Shown piece by piece: positions 15,310-16,934 of a DNA stretch of 16,934 nt. Location of the stretch: the NCBI GenBank assembly GCA_023430465.1, contig JAEZAM010000133.1:1-16934 (forward strand), read 5' to 3'. Made by a program: the position numbers and the translations under genes. The notes beneath the pieces are model-generated. The model worked only from the letters and a program-made list of their open reading frames with translations. It was not told the origin of the DNA and made no database searches. This stretch comes from Bacteroidota bacterium. Lineage in GTDB: Bacteria; Bacteroidota; Bacteroidia; Chitinophagales; Chitinophagaceae. How positions within the stretch are numbered: position 1 is the stretch's first letter; each line of letters begins with the position of its first letter.

Positions 15310-15693
15310 ATGATTCTTCCGGAACTTTTTATCGCACCGGCTGGTGAGCGGGGCCGGGGCGTTTTTACTTCTGTGGCGCTGGAGAGAGGCGTTACGATTG
15401 AGATCGCACCTGTGATCGTAATGGATGCGCTGGATCGTGTGCACCTTGACCAGACCAGGTTGCATGATTATATTTTTGAATGGGGTGATGAGTCAGAGCG
15501 GTGTTGCATGGCGCTGGGATATGTGCCGATGTACAACCATTCCTACGAATCCAACTGCGAGTATGAAATGGATTTCGATACCGATACGATCCGGATCAGA
15601 ACGGTCCGCGATATCCGTGAAGGCGAGGAATTATTTATTAATTATAATGGCGATTGGAATGATCCAAAGAAACTCTGGTTTGATGCGATATAA
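15310..15693 (+). CDS. Minimal SET-domain protein, putative protein methyltransferase
   Basis: A 127-aa protein that is a bare SET domain. Seen: GERGRGVFT (12-20), the GxG-type AdoMet motif; NHSYESNC (76-83), the pseudoknot motif; and GEELFINYNGDW (105-116), with Tyr112 in the position of the catalytic Tyr. No pre-SET or post-SET Cys clusters and no long insert are present. SET proteins transfer methyl from AdoMet to lysine side chains; bacterial examples of this size are mostly uncharacterised. ATG 15310 is preferred over a TTG eight codons upstream because it starts with a compact MILPELFIAPAGERGRG. The gene is divergent from mgtE with 75 bp between starts, and convergent with the CHRD lipoprotein gene. 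The substrate is unknown. Confidence 0.9.
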   Translation: MILPELFIAPAGERGRGVFTSVALERGVTIEIAPVIVMDALDRVHLDQTRLHDYIFEWGDESERCCMALGYVPMYNHSYESNCEYEMDFDTDTIRIRTVRDIREGEELFINYNGDWNDPKKLWFDAI

Positions 15694-15721
15694 AAAAAGC
15701 CACCTGTTGTGGAGGTGGCTT
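15692..15721 (-). terminator. Intrinsic terminator, mainly for the CHRD lipoprotein gene
   Basis: AAGCCACCT (15697-15705) pairs with AGGTGGCTT (15713-15721) around a 7-nt loop. On the minus strand it is followed by a T run (15692-15698), about 20 nt after the stop at 15742. On the plus strand the hairpin directly follows the SET stop but lacks a T tract. Confidence 0.82.
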
Positions 15722-15741
15722 GGAGCATTTTTATAAATAAG

Positions 15742-16320
15742 TTATTTCAACACGATCTGTGCGCGGATCTCGCCAAACCAGCGATACAGGAATGAGCCTG
15801 GCGCAGGTACGGGTAACGTTGTTTTTGTGTGCACAGTGATGTAGTAGAGGCCGTTCAGGAGGTCCTGTTCTTTTACTTTAACTCCGTCAACAAGCAGGGT
15901 ACCTGTGAAGCTTCCGGTAGAGGGATAAAGTGGTTTTACACCGGTGCCGGTAAATGTCTGCAAAGAAGTATAAGGTGTTGTGGCAAATGCGGTGGGGTTA
16001 GCACCGGTAAATGCAGGGTTAACTGCGTTGTAGCCTGTTGGTGCCGGGCCGGTGATGCGGATGGCAATGACACTGTCAGACAGGCCCGTCCAGTTGATGG
16101 TGTAACTCAGGGTCTGGTTTCTTTTGTCATAGCTCGCTGTCAGTTTACCACTACCCGTCGATGGGCTTGCGGTTGGGCGGATCTGGGCACCTGTGGCGGG
16201 GATATCCGTTTTTTGGAAAACGTTGGCGCTGGTTTCGTCTTCTTCGCGTTCGCATGATGCGAGGGAGCCAAGGAGAGCAATTGATAATGAGGCATAAGCA
16301 GCTAGTCTGGCGAACTTCAT
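15742..16320 (-). CDS. CHRD-domain lipoprotein
   Basis: A 192-aa lipoprotein. The signal MKFARLAAYASLSIALLGSLASC ends at lipobox Cys23, followed by EREEDE; the acidic run fits Bacteroidota outer-surface lipoproteins. The mature domain has GSGKLTASYDKRNQTLSYTINWTGLSDSVIAIRITGPAPTGYNA, then FTGTGVKPLYPSTGSFTGTLLVDGVKVKEQDLLNGLYYITVHTKT and ends GEIRAQIVLK. The pattern of a YTINW...G strand, a small-residue loop, 'LLNGLYYITVHT' and 'GEIRAQI' is that of the CHRD domain, first named in chordin and widespread in bacterial exported proteins. The biochemical role is unknown. The gene is monocistronic with its own terminator. Confidence 0.92.
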   Translation of the reverse strand: MKFARLAAYASLSIALLGSLASCEREEDETSANVFQKTDIPATGAQIRPTASPSTGSGKLTASYDKRNQTLSYTINWTGLSDSVIAIRITGPAPTGYNAVNPAFTGANPTAFATTPYTSLQTFTGTGVKPLYPSTGSFTGTLLVDGVKVKEQDLLNGLYYITVHTKTTLPVPAPGSFLYRWFGEIRAQIVLK

Positions 16321-16407
16321 GGTTGCATGATTTGCGGTAAATATAAGAAGTTTTTCAATCTGCCGTTCGCCGGTCAGGGGTATTGAGTTGAGGCGGGAGA
16401 AATTGTT

Positions 16408-16436
16408 GAAAAAACTGCCGGTTGAGGCCGGCAGTT
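16408..16436 (-). terminator. Intrinsic terminator on the minus strand, upstream of the CHRD gene
   Basis: AACTGCCGG (16413-16421) pairs with CCGGCAGTT (16428-16436) around TTGAGG. On the minus strand the stem runs into six T. It lies about 90 nt upstream of the CHRD start, so it would end a different minus-strand transcript coming from the right, where no gene is recognised. Confidence 0.68.
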
Positions 16437-16649
16437 ACGCGAAAAGGGACGATTTGAACCAGGGATTTGCCTGGAAACGGATGGTGGCCGTAACCAGAAC
16501 TTATTTACATGGCTTGTAAAAGGGTCATCCTTTTCGGTTCGGAACGACTACTACGTCAAATGAACGGAATATTGCCGGTTTCGTTTACACGTATGGGAAT
16601 TTATTGAGAATTGTCAATGAAAAGGCGAAGAGATCGGCGGCGTTGGTTC
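16437..16649. other. Unassigned intergenic stretch with small hairpins
   Basis: I recognise no gene here on either strand. It contains several short perfect dyads: CCAGG/CCTGG (16459-16463, 16470-16474), ACGG/CCGT just after, AAAAGG/CCTTTT (16518-16523, 16529-16534) and GTTC-G-GAAC (about 16537-16545). On the minus strand it leads into the T6 terminator at 16408-16436, which leaves room for a short non-coding RNA. No clear promoter was found. Confidence 0.35.
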
Positions 16650-16685
16650 ACGCAAAGCCCGCGAAGTGAGCAAAGTACGGAAGGC
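16650..16685. repeat. Degenerate 9-nt periodic repeat (cgcaaag type)
   Basis: Four imperfect 9-nt units in a row: acgcaaagc, ccgcgaagt, gagcaaagt, acggaaggc. The shared core is CGCAAAG-like. It borders the heptamer repeats that begin at 16690. Confidence 0.5.
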
Positions 16686-16690
16686 ATCAT

Positions 16691-16764
16691 TCATCCGGCA
16701 TCCAGCCCCCAGCATCCGGCATCCCGATTTCAGGGCCCTTCGATACGCGCATTCGCTGCGCTCA
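16691..16764. repeat. Direct repeat copy 1 (170-bp spacing), with GCATCC heptamers and palindrome
   Basis: Positions 16691-16764 match 16861-16934 with four mismatches in 74 bp, at an exact offset of 170. The left part consists of 7-nt units (ggcatcc, agccccc, agcatcc, ggcatcc from 16697). The right part contains GGGCCC and the stem GCGCA/TGCGC (16747-16751, 16757-16761) enclosed by CCCT (16736-16739) and AGGG (16775-16778), a REP-like nested dyad. Confidence 0.88.
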
Positions 16765-16795
16765 TACGCTACTCAGGGACCAGGGCGTATTCTTC

Positions 16796-16827
16796 AATTA
16801 AAAATGAAAAATTAAAAATGAAAAATC
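16796..16827. repeat. AT-rich tandem duplication (about 14-15 nt unit)
   Basis: Two near-identical units, attaaaaaatgaaaa and attaaaaatgaaaa, followed by the start of a third (at). It lies between the two copies of the 170-bp-spaced repeat in otherwise GC-richer DNA. Confidence 0.6.
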
Positions 16828-16852
16828 GCCTCCTATCCCGCATCGCGGATCT

Positions 16853-16934
16853 AGCATCCCGCATCCAGCATCCAGTCCCCAGCATCCAGCATCCCGATTT
16901 CAGGGCCCTTCGATACGCGCATTCGCTGCGCTCA
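16853..16934. repeat. Direct repeat copy 2 (cut by window end) with heptamer array
   Basis: Six consecutive 7-nt units start at 16853 (agcatcc, cgcatcc, agcatcc, agtcccc, agcatcc, agcatcc), followed by the same GGGCCC and GCGCA/TGCGC segment as copy 1. The match to copy 1 covers 16861-16934 and is still running at the last base, so the repeat, and perhaps further copies, continue beyond the window. Confidence 0.88.

Noticed and set aside
15829..16257. A 142-codon open frame on the plus strand
   Set aside because: It lies antisense to the CHRD lipoprotein gene, is Cys/Gly-rich and shows no domain or start context.
16446..16475. A T-loop-like ATTTGAA on the plus strand suggesting a minus-strand tRNA or tmRNA end
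   Set aside because: The flanking bases cannot form a T stem, no acceptor or anticodon arm exists, and no tmRNA tag sequence is seen.
16426..16563. A 45-codon open stretch on the plus strand (…NQNLFTWLVKGSSFSVRNDYYVK)
   Set aside because: No start codon, and it begins inside the terminator hairpin; it might be a gene remnant but nothing supports a family.
16690..16934. A CRISPR array
   Set aside because: Only two copies of a long repeat with one 96-bp interval, period-7 internal structure, and no cas genes.

Overview
The window looks like chromosomal DNA of a member of the Bacteroidota, most likely a Chitinophagaceae-like genus. The reasons are: promoters of the TTG-N19/20-TAnnTTTG type, A-rich rather than Shine-Dalgarno start regions, lipoproteins with Lys/Asp/Glu just after the lipobox Cys, a type IX secretion (T9SS) C-terminal sorting domain, GIN-head (DUF2807) and DUF4954 proteins, and a TonB-dependent receptor behind a TPP riboswitch. 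The genus is inferred; no rRNA or other marker settles it.

Layout. (1) 1-545: the 3' end of an unrecognised gene followed 10 bp later by a single-domain rhodanese. (2) 554-3068: a perfect palindrome, then on the minus strand a 749-aa TonB-dependent receptor preceded by a clear TPP riboswitch and a small GC-rich hairpin, so the receptor is probably an outer-membrane thiamin(-compound) importer. (3) 3207-4484: a secreted GIN-head protein and a convergent lipocalin-like lipoprotein share a bidirectional terminator. (4) 4617-7067: a consensus promoter, initiator tRNA-fMet(CAT), a terminator, an attenuator-like leader, then era and der, the two ribosome-assembly GTPases. (5) 7158-9610: a 70-aa lipoprotein between its own promoter and terminator, then a 685-aa T9SS-exported surface protein with its own promoter. 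(6) 9616-13719, minus strand: a 729-aa DUF4954 left-handed beta-helix protein downstream of glmS, probably one operon. (7) 13840-15234, minus: MgtE magnesium transporter. (8) 15310-16320: a minimal SET-domain protein convergent with a CHRD-domain lipoprotein. (9) 16321-16934: no recognisable gene; a minus-strand terminator, a possibly structured stretch, and a mosaic of short-period repeats with a directly repeated segment at 170-bp spacing that runs off the window.

Functionally the window is mostly core housekeeping (translation and ribosome assembly, amino-sugar synthesis, Mg2+ and thiamin uptake) mixed with cell-envelope and secreted proteins. I see no CRISPR array, prophage, insertion sequence or toxin-antitoxin pair. 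The parts most worth following up are the riboswitch-controlled receptor, the tRNA-fMet/era leader, the glmS-DUF4954 pairing, and the repeat-rich right end.
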